From: Astragalus membranaceus
Taxonomy: Eukaryota > Streptophyta > Magnoliopsida > Fabales > Fabaceae
Reading direction: 5' to 3'
Assembly: GCA_039519185.1 (NCBI GenBank)
Contig: CM076854.1
Coordinates: forward strand, 74,953,948 to 75,017,947
Length of the DNA: 64,000 nt
Part shown: in pieces, positions 49,484 to 60,700 of the stretch
Layout: each line of letters begins with the position of its first letter
How positions within the stretch are numbered: the stretch's first letter is position 1
Position numbers and translations under genes: made by a program
Notes under the pieces: model-generated
The model's input: the letters and a program-made list of their open reading frames with translations, nothing else
The model's database searches: none
Told to the model about the DNA's origin: nothing

Positions 49484-50135
49484 TTAATGGACTATGGCAG
49501 CAATCCACAAAGTTATACCCTGATGTGAGAAAGCATCGTTTTCTGATCCAGAACAAGGTGATTCTCCAGCAATAATAATAGATTTCAATTTAGGGATTAG
49601 AGAATCATCCTCAGTTGAGTTTGCTGGTGGATCTTTAGATAGCCCATTCCAGTATAATTGGCCGCACCATTCCTCCACCATCTTGACCGGAAACACACTG
49701 CCATTCACGTTTACATGAACAACACTGTTGATCACGCCATATCCTTTGGTTCTGATCATAATTCTTGCGATATCCATTGATGTTTTCTTCTTTGTGTTTT
49801 CATTAATACCCACAAAGGTTCCTTCCTGATTTGCCAATTGATTAAAAAGTTCAGGCTCCCAAGCATGTGCCGGAATCCCGTGACACCTTACCCACGTAAC
49901 TCTTTTGTTATCGATCTCATCAGGGCACCATTTTTTTACGAACTTGAAACGTTGAAGTAACCATTCTGGGACATCATTGACAAGAGCCTCAACAGCGCCA
50001 TCCTCTAAGTCTTCCAATAAAACTTTGTTCGCCCCAATGGTGTTACCTTCACTGAGAATACTCCTTGCATACTGAACCAATCTTGAATGGTATGTGTCGT
50101 ATCTGACTGCTTGACGTAACCCACGTGCATGTTCT
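49484..50135 (-). pseudogene. LINE ORF1, C-terminal part (DUF4283-like)
   Basis: The 198-aa open frame 50080-49484 has the pattern of plant LINE ORF1 proteins of the DUF4283 type: PEWLLQRF, RVTWVRCHGIPAHAW, MDIARIMIRTKGY and NVNGSVFPVKMVEEW. The preceding part (about 50135-50040) is in another frame (IQDWFSMQGVFSVK), so there is a frameshift near 50035. The frame ends at a stop within the TTAAT duplication of the solo LTR. It continues the RRM part at 54959-55369 across the chromovirus. Plant LINE ORF1 proteins bind RNA. No ORF2 is found. Confidence 0.75.
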
Positions 50136-50436
50136 TGTAACGATCGACCACTTCTGGTATGTGCTTTCTTGCTGAGAGGAAGACTACAGCTATGAAGGAA
50201 AAAAAGAGCTAATACTACTTGGATAATTCACCGCCTTCATTCATTTAGCACAAGGCTATTTATACAAAAGTCACTAGCTGATAGATTCATGGCAGAAAGG
50301 ATAAAATCTAACGGATAAATTTCAGTTACAAAAGGACAATTGGCAGTCATACAAAAGCATGAAATGCCAGCTACAAAAGGACAACTGCCAGTATACAAAA
50401 GCATGAAATTAATTCTAAATGATATTGTAACCAACA
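50136..50436 (-). repeat. 3' LTR of chromovirus (probable borders)
   Basis: On the minus strand TGTTGGTTAC...GATCGTTACA, 301 bp, with TATAAATAG at 50266-50274. Short repeats ACAAAAGGACAA and ACAAAAGCATGAAAT recur at 50325-50410. No second LTR is available for checking; the borders rest on TG...CA ends and on where the LINE frame resumes. Confidence 0.65.
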
Positions 50437-50456
50437 ACGGATGTTCTCTAGATTCT

Positions 50457-53400
50457 TCAAGCTTCTTGATGCATGATGTAATCCTTTAGGCGAGTGGGCT
50501 TGCTTGTATCTCTTTTGGGCCTCGCTGATGTAGTGGGATGATCCAAGTTATTATCAGTACCACTCACTGGGAAATGCACCTTGTCCTCAAGGTGAAATGT
50601 GTTTGAAAGCTCATCCCAATTTTCCCATGTTGTGTCTTCTGGAGGTAAGCCCATCCACTGGACCAAAACTAGGAGGCTATGGGGATTGGTGGATGTGTCA
50701 TGTTTGGATTGTAGTATGGCAAGAGGTTGAACCAAGGGGTTGTTGTCAACAGCATGTGGAGGGAGGTCATCTATGGTGGTAGTTGGAGGCCTTTTGTGCA
50801 ACTTTAGTAGTGAGCAATGGAAAACTGGATGGATTTTGGAGTTGGGTGGAAGGGAAGCCACTGGTCCGAAACTGTCCAGAATCTGATAAGGTCCCAAAAA
50901 TCTTTTGGACAGTTTGGTGTAAGAGGTTCCGGCTAATGAGAGTTGCCTATAGGGCCTTAATTTGACATATACCCAGTCACCAATATTGAAAGTGATATCT
51001 CTTCTTTTTTTATCAGCATAATGTTTCGTCACAGTTTGTGCCTTCAACAGTTTTCTTTGGAGGAATTCAATAGTGGTTTGTCTAGAAGACAGTAAAGAGT
51101 CCACGGCTTCCACAGTGGATGAACCTAAGAGGTATTGTGGAATTGTTGGTGGTGGCTTGCCATAGATAATTTGGTAAGGTGAAAGACCAGTTGATGAGTG
51201 GTGTGAGGTATTGTTGGACCATTCAGCTAGTGATAGGAATTGTGACCACAGTTTGGGTTTAGAATGGACAAAGGCTCATAAGTATTGTTCTAAAACACGA
51301 TTGAGCACTTTGGTTTGTCCAACGGTTTCGGGGTGATAGGCTGTACTCATGCGTAATTTGGTGCCACACAAGGTAAAAAGTTCACGCCAAAAACGGGCGA
51401 TAAAAATAGGGTCTCTGTCGGACACTAAGCTGCGAGGTAAACCATGGTATTTACAGATGATATCAAGAAATAGGGTGGTTGCCGTGTGGGCTGTGAAGTG
51501 TGTAGGTAGAGGGCCTAAATGGACTCCTTTTGAAAATCGGTCAACCACCACAAGTATAACTGTGAAGCCTTTGGAAGGGGGAAGGCCAGTGATAAAGTCT
51601 AGGGAAAGGTCTTTCCAAATAGCGGATAGTGGGGAAAGAGGTTGTAATAACCCAGCAGGGCGCTTGGTTTCATATTTGGTGGTTTGGCAAACTTGGCATT
51701 CAGAGACATATTTCCTAATAGAATTTTGCATACCCTCCCAAAAGAAATTGTCATGTAGCCGACGGTAAGTTTTGAGGACACCCATATGACCAGCTATAGG
51801 GGAGTTATGGAATTCTTGCAGTAGGTTTTGTATGAAAGGGTTATCTGAATTGAGCCATATTTTACCCTTATAAAATAGGAGATTTTGGTATATCTTGTGG
51901 TCAGGGTATAAGGCTGGTTGGTTTTGGACAGCTTGAAATAGAGAGGTGAAATCCAAAGAGGTTTGTAAAGAGGCATGTAATTCATCCAGAAAAACAAATT
52001 GAGGCACAGTTAAAGTAAGAGTAAAACATTGATCATTGTGCTCAACTCTAGATAGAGCATCAGCCACTACATTATTTTTTCCAGACTTGTATTGAATTGA
52101 AAAATCGTAACCTAAGAGTTTAGAAAGATATACCTGCTGCTCCTGTGTTTGGATGACTTGTGAAATCAATTCCTTGAGGCTTTTGTGGTCTGTATGAATG
52201 ATAAATGAATGTCCAAGTAGGTATTGTCTCCATTTCTTTACCGCTGTGGTGATAGCATGTAGTTCCCTTACATAGGTGGAGGACCTTAAAAGTCTAGGGC
52301 AGAATTGTTTACTAAAGAAGGCAATAGGGTGTTTTTGTTGGGGGAGGACGGCACCCATAGCTTTACTAGAGGCATCGGTTTCTAGCTCAAAGGGGAGGGT
52401 AAAATCAGGGAGGTCAAGGATAGGGGCATTGGTCATTGCCATCTTAAGAGCATCGAATGCTTGTTGTGCTTCGGGTGTCCAAAGAAAGGAGTCCTTGCGG
52501 AGTAAGGCTGTTAAAGGGGAGGCAATTGTGGCATAGCCTTGGATGAATTTTTGGTAAAAACCTATTAGACCTAGAAAACCACGCAAAGCAGTAACAGAGG
52601 AGGGGATAGGACATTTAACCATTGCATTTATTTTAAAGGGATCAACTTGTATGCCTTCTTGTGAAATTAGGTGACCCAAATATTGTAGTTGTCTTTGCCC
52701 AAATAAGCACTTGGAACGCTTAAGGAAAAACTGACCAGAGATGAGGGTTGAGAATACCTTTTCAAGGTGCTGAACATGCTCTGATAATGATGGACTATAT
52801 ACCAGGATGTCGTCGAAGAACACGACAACAAACTTGCGAAGAAATGGTTGAAGGAGCTCGTTCATAGCAGATTGAAAGGTTGATGGTGCGTTGCATAGGC
52901 CGAAAGGCATTACCCGGTATTCGTAGTGTCCTTGGTGTGTGCGGAAAGCTGTCTTATGGATGTCATCAGTACTCATACGAATCTGATGAAAACCTTGTTG
53001 TAAATCCAGTTTGGAGAACCCTGAAGCGCCACCGAGGTCGTTAAGAAGTTCATTAATGGTTGGCATTGGGAAGCGATCTTTAACTGTGACGGCATTGTGT
53101 GCTCTATAGTCAACACAACACCGCCAAGAACCGTCTTTCTTTTTGACCAATAAGACAGGTGATGAAAAAGGCCTATGACTTGGTTGTATCATACCAGATT
53201 GCAACATCTCTGCCACTTGGCGTTCGATTTCGCATTTCTGGTAATAGGGATAGCGGTATGGGTGAACATTTACCGGGGAAGAGTTTGGGAAGAGGTGTAT
53301 TTGGGGGTCACATGGTCGTGAGGGTGGTAGGGTTGGAGGTTTGTCAAATAGATGTTGGAATTTGGTGAGAAGTAGGTCAATAGCAAGGATAGGGTGTGGG

Positions 53401-54137
53401 TCAATAGATGTAGTGGGTTGAGGTTGTGTATCTGTAGGTAGGATTTGGAGGTGAAAGAGGGAGGATACGGCGTTGGTTTGGAGGCAACGTTTCATGTGGT
53501 GAAGAGAGGCGTTATTTGGTTTGAAGGGAGCATCTGAAATAAGTGTAATGGGTTGGCCCAAACGTTCAAAACGCATGGACAAGTTGGTGTAGTCCATCAA
53601 AACAGGCCCAAGGCTTTTGAGCCAAGGAGCGCCCAAGACAACTTCTGTTCCACCAAGAGGAAGGGCGTAAAAATCAATTAAAAATTTGTGACCTTGAATA
53701 ATTAGAGATACCTGAAGACATTTGTAGTCGCAATCGATGGTGTCGCCGTTGCCAACCATTACTCTGAGGGGGTTCGGTGTTAGGACCATGGTAAGACCGA
53801 GGAACTTGGCGACGCGTGTTTGGATGAAGTTGTGTGAGCTTCCGCCGTCGACCAATACGGCGACATGTTGCTTTGCGATTGTTCCAGTTATTCGAATGGT
53901 ATTGTGTGTCGATGACCCAGACATGGTGTGGAGGCTTAACTGAGCAGGGTTAACAGTATCAGAGGTGTGTGTTGCGGGTGAGGTAGGCTCCGGTTGTTCG
54001 GTTGTATCGGTGGTTGTGGCAGGTTCGTCGGGATCTTCTTCAGAAATGAGTAAAAAGAAGTGTCCCTTACATTTGTGACCAGGGGTAAAACGGTCATCAC
54101 AGTTGTAGCATAACCCTTGCTCTCTGCATTGTGCCAT
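50457..54137 (-). pseudogene. pol: Chromovirus protease-RT-RNase H-integrase-chromodomain, one stop
   Basis: Open from 54137 to a stop at 51276-51278, then open in the same frame from 51113 to 50457. Zinc knuckle CYNC...GHKC (residues 10-23), protease VDGGSSHNF (96-104), RT with VMPFGLCNAP (409-418) and FFDD (440-443), RNase H with ETDAS and HTDHKSL, integrase zinc region (about 777-817), core Asp at LSLDFI (847) and SDRDP (907). The third catalytic residue, Glu in GQTEV, is Lys (residue 943, codon 51309-51311). After the stop come the integrase tail (KLSKRFLGPYQ) and a chromodomain (VLVQWMGLPPEDTTWENW), which in relatives directs insertion to modified chromatin. The stop and the Glu-to-Lys change both fit loss of a methylated CpG. 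Confidence 0.93.
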
Positions 54138-54780
54138 TTCCTCAGAGGTAAGTCTCTTGAAATTAACTTTGGAAGAGGGGGCAGGATGTTGGGTTTGTGA
54201 GGGTAGGGTCGAGCTAGAGGGGGTGTTAATGTTGGGTGTGGGGCTAGGGTTGTGGGATGGTGGTTTTGTTTTGAAGGTGCGGCTGCGATCGTTTATTTTA
54301 TCCTCTTGTATTTTGGCTAGTGTAGTGGCGTGGGGGAGAGATATAGGTTGAAATGCTTGGACTTCTCTTTTTGTTTCTGGGGAAAGACCGGATACAAAGC
54401 AACTAAGGAGGAAGGGATGAGGGAGGCCAGGAACGCGGTTGCAATGCGTTCAAAATCTGTGAGATATTGATTAACAGAACCGGTTTGGGTGAGCTTGAAG
54501 AGAGCACTGCGGGGGTCGTCGTAAAAGGAAAGAGCAAAACGGGTTTCTAAGTTTAAGAGGAAATCGGACCAAGAATGGATAAGGCCATTGCGCATCATCC
54601 ATTGAAACCAGCTTAGAGCAGGTCCTTCCATGTAGAATGAAGCTATGGTTAATCTCTCTGGTTCTGGGGTGTTGTGAAAGTCAAAAAATTGTGAGATTTT
54701 GAAGATCCGTCCAAGGGCATCCTGGCCATCAAATCGCGGAACTTCAAGTTTCATATGGGGCTTATGGCATTCTTGGTAAG
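54138..54780 (-). pseudogene. gag: Chromovirus gag, truncated and frameshifted
   Basis: Gag core in the frame open from 54886: PRFDGQDALGRIFKISQFF, ERLTIASFYMEGPALSWF, and ETRFALSFYDDPRSALFKL with SVNQYLTDFERIA. Then a frameshift near 54440; the remainder, up to the zinc knuckle at 54137, is in the frame of pol. The N-terminus is replaced by sequence from the repeat at 54797-54886. Capsid role by family. Confidence 0.85.
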
Positions 54781-54796
54781 GTGGGGGTCGTGGTGG

Positions 54797-54886
54797 ATTT
54801 GTATGTTTTGCCACCCCTTGACGTGGCAAAACATACAAATCAAGGGGTGGCAAAACATACAAATCAAGGGGTGGCAAAACATACAA
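54797..54886. repeat. Scrambled 24-bp direct and inverted repeats at a junction
   Basis: Unit TGGCAAAACATACAAATCAAGGGG runs in direct order from 54824 (two full copies, third partial to 54886). An exact inverted copy lies at 54797-54821, two bases away, so the DNA can fold into a tight hairpin. CCTTGACGTG occurs at 54816-54825 and again at 54890-54899. It joins chromovirus gag to LINE ORF1, where a 5' LTR should be. It looks like filler DNA from break repair. Confidence 0.85.
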
Positions 54887-54958
54887 CTTCCTTGACGTGT
54901 TGCCATATTTCTACGGCCTCCTCATTACATCTGCAAGCTTTCTTTCTTTTCCGGTTGT

Positions 54959-55369
54959 TCACCGTTTCTCCTTTTCTTCGAGAACTTGACTGCCTATGTT
55001 TGCATCATTATGGTTTCTCCTTAGCGTTTTATTCCTTTCATTTCCACCACCAACATGTGGTGCTTGCTTCTGATCTCTATTTTCTCTTGAGAATCTTGGT
55101 AGATTGACATATATTTTTGTTGCTCTGATGATTATATTATCTAGTTTGATAGCGAACCGTTTAGGGTCACAAACAACTTTGAATCTAGCGAAGCCGAACC
55201 TCCTTCCATTTTTGTCTCTTTTTTTCGAAATCATAACCTCTAGAACGTCATCGTATTTAGCAAAAGCCCGGTACATTGCTTTACCTCCATGGTCCTCAGG
55301 GAAATGAGAGAAGAAGTACGATACTGTGTCAGCTCCCCCACAAATTTTCAGTTTTCCGTAAGTGTCCAT
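54959..55369 (-). pseudogene. LINE ORF1, N-terminal RNA-recognition part
   Basis: 136-aa frame with an RNA-recognition motif at residues ~15-92: RNP2-like YFFSHF (18-23) and RNP1 RRFGFARF (56-63). Plant LINE ORF1 proteins commonly begin this way (FTHFP...GRRFGFVRF type). The frame ends at a stop (54959-54961), then the chromovirus follows. The matching C-terminal part is at 49484-50135 on the same strand. A host RNA-binding gene is less likely given that continuation. Confidence 0.75.
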
Positions 55370-55726
55370 TCGCGTATTTCTTCGTCGGGCTCGAGCATCT
55401 TGGAACTAATTCGTTCTTCTGGAAACCCTAGTCCACCCTTTGTTGTCTTCCTCCATCTTCTTCTGAAACAAACAATACAATCTCAATCATTCACCACATT
55501 TTATATTTTCTCTCATGGCAATTTGACTACTACATCAGTGATAGACTTAGTTGGTCCCTCACCCTCGAACACGATAAATATGAATTTTATAATATGAATT
55601 TTTAAGTTCATACCTTAAATATTTATAGTATTAATTTTAAATATAAGGGTATTAATCTTATAATTTATACCATAATTATGCTATTTATTTGTTTGATGAT
55701 ATAAATATGCTATTTATGGTATGCTC
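55370..55726. other. LINE 5' flank and AT-rich sequence
   Basis: The first ~100 bp may be the LINE 5' untranslated part. From 55560 the sequence is AT-rich with repeated TATTTATGGTATG-like phrases. No gene seen. Confidence 0.3.
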
Positions 55727-55820
55727 TTTTTTTGGGTAAACCTAGGTATCCCCACTGCACGGACAGCAGTGACTAATCCATCGCTCATTGTAGGTGCCTC
55801 GAGGAGCAGAACAGCTGGCC
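55727..55820 (-). repeat. SINE 3' part
   Basis: On the minus strand it has CTCGAGG, GGATTAGTC, then GGGGATACCTAGGTTTACCC plus an A run, as in the SINE at 23464-23648 but diverged. The tRNA-like head is not recognisable and no clear target duplication is seen, so it is truncated or a different subfamily. Confidence 0.55.
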
Positions 55821-56745
55821 CATAAATTTTCATTTATTATTATTAAAATCACACATCTATTTATAAATTAGATATATGTAAAAAAAATCAATAATGGGTG
55901 AACTAATACATGACTAAATTACAATTAATTATAGAAATATTATTTTTTTGCTGTATTCATTCAGAAGACACCGCTTATACAACTGTCACCACTCTTCTCT
56001 GCTTTGGCTCTTCTCAAGTCTCGAGTCTTCTCAAGTTGATGCTTCTCATATTTATGCTTCTCATGTTGATGCTTCTCAACATGCCTCTTCTTATCTTGAC
56101 TCTTCTGATCATGATATTTCTTAACTTTACTGTTCTTATGGCTCTTCTCATGACGACTCTTCTAATGACTCTTCTCATGATGAGTGTTATCACGACTCTT
56201 CTCTTGATGCTTCTCATGGTGACTCTTCTCATGATGAGTTTTCTAATGTTGACCCTTCTCATGTTGATTCTTCTCATGATGATCTTTCTCAAGTTAACCT
56301 TTCTGGTCTTTACTCTTGATCATATCAAGGGAAGCCTTTACTGTGTTTATCTTTGGTCAACAGTTTTTGTCATTGCTTCAAGTCTTCTCTTATATGTTTC
56401 TCATAAGTAGATTTACTTCTTGAGAATTGCAAACAAATCCTGTTCTGAATTTCCACTCAAGAAGAAACATTAGTAGCATATTAAATCAGAGAACTTAAGC
56501 TTCTCACAATTGAAGTTTGTTAACCATCCAAACTAGATTGAGATTTTGCCTCAACATCCCGGGATGTCCTCATGCGAAGGAGAGTTTTTTGGGGAAGATG
56601 ACACTCTTGCTCTTTCAGATTTTCACCATCTAATTTGGATTGACATGAGGGAAGAAAAGGATTTTTTAGGCGTTCCTTACGGTATGCCGATTTGTAGCAT
56701 GATCACTGATGAACCCAAGTTTTTCATACACTCGACTATGGTTAC
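55821..56745. other. Unassigned sequence with a 15-bp degenerate repeat
   Basis: 55970-56310 consists of about twenty variants of GATGCTTCTCATGTT. In one forward frame this reads as a Ser/Asp/His-rich chain (SSHDD, DASHVD) with few stops; in other frames as Leu/Met-rich ORFs. 56546-56745 has a 66-codon open stretch of protein-like composition (FFGEDDTLALSDFHH) ending in the LTR piece, which I cannot identify. It may be part of a decayed gene. Confidence 0.35.
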
Positions 56746-57305
56746 TGTAACACCTTAAATTTACAACTAGGTGAACCAAAAGTATTAACATAATCATAAA
56801 CAATCAGAGTATAACATGGTCATAATAATGGACCAAATAAATACTAAAGCGGTCTAAAACTACTTACTTAACTTTGAGATAAAAATTTCTCAATTACACT
56901 TCCGAAAAAAGTACTCAAAAGTACATATTCGATAAGATAAACATGACTATGGTCCATCTACAAGACAAGGTTATAAAATACTACGTAACCTTGATGTCAT
57001 TCAAGGATTTAAAACTTAATGATACATTAGAAGGGAAAAAGCAAAATACATCATAAAGATCACCAAATGATCTTCCCTCTAACTAAGTAGCTAAGTCCTC
57101 TGCTACTTCTCCTCAATTTGCTTTGTTTTACCTTGCACATCTGAAAACACCACATAAAAACAGTGAGATTACAAATCTCAGTGAGTTCTTTCGCACCCAC
57201 TCACAATTCCTCTCTCGGTTTTTTCCTTGTCTATGAACTATTCTTGTTTATGTCTGTCTTTTAATCTTGTCTGTGGCTTAGCATAATCCGAGAAATAATT
57301 CCAGG
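56746..57305 (-). mobile_element. LTR fragment, 3' end of solo-LTR family
   Basis: Starts TGTAACACCTTAA, the reverse complement of the end of the LTR at 47252-49483, and follows it through the dyad block (57162-57187) to about GGCTTAGCATAATCC. About the last 560 bp of the LTR are present. Confidence 0.75.
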
Positions 57306-57439
57306 TATTCTAGAATAACCAATTTCAGCAGATTTCAAGTTAACAAAGTTGTTTTACTTTAGTGAAGATCCTTCTCGGTTAGCAACCGGTAAAACTTAAC
57401 CAATTCTTGAGGACAAATTTTTTCCAAGTTGGGGTGTAT
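57306..57439 (+). other. 3' end of an internal region with polypurine tract
   Basis: Ends in GAGGACAAATTTTTTCC, AAGTTGGGGTGTAT, the same arrangement that precedes the family A LTR on the minus strand at 30814-30843. It is in plus orientation here, opposite to the LTR piece on its left. Confidence 0.6.
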
Positions 57440-57709
57440 TGTAACATCCCCAAAATAATTGTTTCAATTATTTTAGTTGGTTATTTTAATTATGTTAGTT
57501 AGTGAATAATTTAATTGCAAATGAATTAGTTGTTGTAAGTGTGACAACCCAAAGTAATTACTTTGATGTTTGTATTTAGTTATTTCACTATTTGGGGGCT
57601 TAATAACAGTTTTAGAAGTTGTTCATTGGTTACTAAAAGAAAATATGGATTTAAGTGGGGTTGTTTAGAAATTTGAGATAGAGTAAGGGTATAATGGTAA
57701 ATTACCCCC
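57440..57709 (+). mobile_element. LTR fragment, 5' end, interrupted by Ogre-type LTR
   Basis: Starts TGTAACATCCCCAAAATAATT as at 47252, and shares AGAGTAAGGGTATAATGGT near its end (GAGTAAGGGCATGATGG at 47469). Some internal sequence is missing. It stops at the Ogre-type LTR. Confidence 0.7.
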
Positions 57710-60700
57710 TGTTGCGCCCGAAAAAGTCCTTGGGAGAGAACTGTTCTCGTTTACAACTTTCTTTAAAACAACGGAGTCGCCACCAATATTTATTTAGGAA
57801 AATATTAGGAAAACCTTTTTTGGAAAGCGATTGGCCTTTGAAAACTGAAGATTTGGGTTCGGGGGTCAGTTATGCGTGGGGAAGGTACGAGCACCCCACA
57901 CATCCTCTCTACTGAGAGGGAACCTTTAATTAAAAGTGTGGTTTTAGTGTGTTGGTTTGAAAATACTTTAATCTTGCCTCCCTACTTCTTATTAGAAAAA
58001 AAATGCATTGAGAGAGACTTGGTGAAAATCTTATTTATGTGAAAGAAAGGAGAAAAAAAAGGGTTTTTTAGAGAAAAAGTGCTTGACGGGGGTTACGACC
58101 CGCTCCTACGTATCTCCCGGTGCGATGGAGAACTCAAAGCTTACGTAGTTCTCCTTTGTCTTTTTCTGAAAGGTTTTTGTTTTTTTTTATCTTTTGGTGA
58201 GTTTTCGCAATAGGACGAGCATTAGCGAGTGATTAAACCAACAAAGGCTATGGGTAGTCACTGCTAAATACTCAAAAAGAGTTGTTAACTCAAGTCAGAC
58301 GAACAAAGGCTCTGATTGACTATTAGTAACAACTTGCTTTTATTATATTTTCAAAAAAAGGTTTTCGAAGTAGGACGAGCATTAGCGAATGATTTAACTA
58401 ACAAAGGTTATGGGTAATCATCGCTAAGTACTCATGTGAAATTGAAGGGCGTTCATAGAGATCAAACTAACAAAGGTTATGGGTGACCTCCACTACTTGC
58501 TCATTTTTGTTTATTGAAAATGCTTTGAAAATTAATTGGTTTGGAAAAGAGTTTTAGAAAATAGGTAAATCATTTTCAATCGAATTCTATGTCCAAAACC
58601 ATATGCAAAATGAATGAATGAATGAAGCTCAAACATACTCAACAATCAAGCAGTCATAAACATGTAGATCACTAACTAATATTAAGCATGCCAATATAAT
58701 CAAAGAATTCAATTGTCAAAGATGCAAGACAAAATTCTCAAAACAATTGTGTTTGTGTGTGAAGGGGAATTGCTACACAAGTTGGAAGCAATCTCAAGAG
58801 GGGCACATATGCCTCTATGCTACACATGTTGGTAGTCTTATAAGGGCACATGATTTTGTAGAAGGGTTTGTGCACAATTAAGTCAAGACATTCAAATGGC
58901 ATCAACAACAAAGGAATACAATTGATCATAGGCATAGAGTATTCTAAGTTAGGTGAATGAACATGTGAGCAATGAGGCATGATTAGGCAAGCATGTGAAT
59001 GCATGAGCATACAATAATGAATGTATGAATGAGTAGACAAGAGGATGCATGAGAGTGTCGCATTAAATAGGGATGAATGAAGATGCATGAGGGTGAAAAT
59101 GTTTTGGTAAAAGGTTTAGGTAAGAAAGTGGTAAACTGTTTTTGGGTTTTGGTGTTTTGGAAATGAGATGAAATGTTTTTGGTCTTGAAAGTGGTAAAAG
59201 TATTTTGGGGTTTATTTTATAAAGTTGAAAAAGTTTGAAATGCAAGTGAGAAAATGTTTTGGGGTTTTTATGCAAAGATGCAAGTGGTAAAAACTTTTAG
59301 TAAAAAGTTAGTGAAATGGTAAATTTATTTTACTTGGAGTAGAAAGTAATTTTTGAAAATTAGTAAAGGTAAAAAGTGAAAAGTAAATTATTAATGAAAT
59401 GGTACATGTGAAATGGTAAAAGTGAAAAACACAATTGAATCAAATGCACACACAAATGCAAGATCAAAATAACAAAGTTTTGAGCAAAATTTGGCCAAAA
59501 GACATGGCCTATGGCCGAATGCAATCATGGGCAAAATCAAGCACAATTTCATTAATTTCTTGCAACTATATCACATCAATGAGCTCATAAGTATAAACCC
59601 AAGGACCTATGCATACATTTCATGCTCAAACAATTGTTATTTCATCATTTATTTCAACACAAAATCAAAGAAACAAAAGCAACAAAAATCCCTAGGTCTC
59701 TAATCCTCAAACCCGAGGCTATGTAAGGCATAAACCCACCAAACATTCAACTTCAACACAAGATATGAACAAAGGAATACATGAACAAGAAAAAAAAACA
59801 CTACATGGCCGAAGCTAAAAGAAGAGGAAAACAAGGTTTTATTTCATGAAATTTAGTGAAAAATGTGTAGAAATGCAAGGAAAATTATTCAAACACAAGA
59901 ATCTTCCCTTCAAGGCCAAGGACCCATCTCAAACACCCAAGGCTCCCAATGTCCTTGTCCAACAATGTTTGAAATGAGTCCTCAATGCTTCTTTCAAGAA
60001 GGAAAGAGGAGTAGAAGAGAGATTACATAATGAAAATTAAAGAAAATGCAAGAGCGTTTGTGAGCTTACCTCTAGATCTTGCTTGAAATGAAGAAGAAGA
60101 TCAAAATAGAAACCAAGAACACTTGAACCTCCTCTTGGATCCCACGAAAATCACTTGATCTTGAAGGATTTGACGATGAACTTTGAAGATAATGCAAGAT
60201 TAGAAGTGGTTCTAGTGTAGGAATCAAGAATAATGAAGTTTGGATGGTTGAAAATTGAAGAATTGGTGGTGGAAATGGTGGGAGGTGGTCTCGGGTTTGA
60301 GAGGGGAGGAGGAGAGGAATTGTGATCTGATTTTGTGCTAGGGTAAAATGAGAATGATGTGTCTTGATGGTCTCCTATTTTTGGTTTTATATCAGATGCA
60401 AAATTAAGGGTATAATAGACTTTGTGCTTTTGCAAACCATTGAGATTTGAGATAGAATTTGAATCAAGGATCTAGATTGCAATTCAAATGGATTAGGGAC
60501 AATGAGAAATCACAAATGAGTGAGAGTGGGCTGATCATATGCGAAATGGGTGAGTTTTTGTAGCACAAAAATTGTTGAGGGAAATTAGGTCATTTCACAT
60601 TAAGTTGTAGCCTAGAATTTGATCTAGAATTTTACTCAATGGCTAGGAATACAACTCACATGGATCAAGGGCATGGAGAAGCACAAAATATGGGCTGGAA

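Larger units (their letters stand above)
50136..54886 (-). mobile_element. Chromovirus-type Ty3/gypsy element, Reina-like, 5' end lost
   Basis: On the minus strand: gag, zinc knuckle, protease, RT, RNase H, integrase, chromodomain, then a ~300-bp 3' LTR. The short LTR and chromodomain suggest the Reina clade (tentative). The 5' LTR and gag start are missing; instead gag runs into a scrambled 24-bp repeat (54797-54886). It split a LINE ORF1. One nonsense codon in pol, a frameshift in gag and a changed catalytic integrase residue make it inactive. Confidence 0.9.

Noticed and set aside
54959..55369. Host RNA-binding protein gene
   Set aside because: The RRM type and the matching DUF4283-like continuation at 49484-50135 fit a LINE ORF1 better; no host intron-exon structure is seen.
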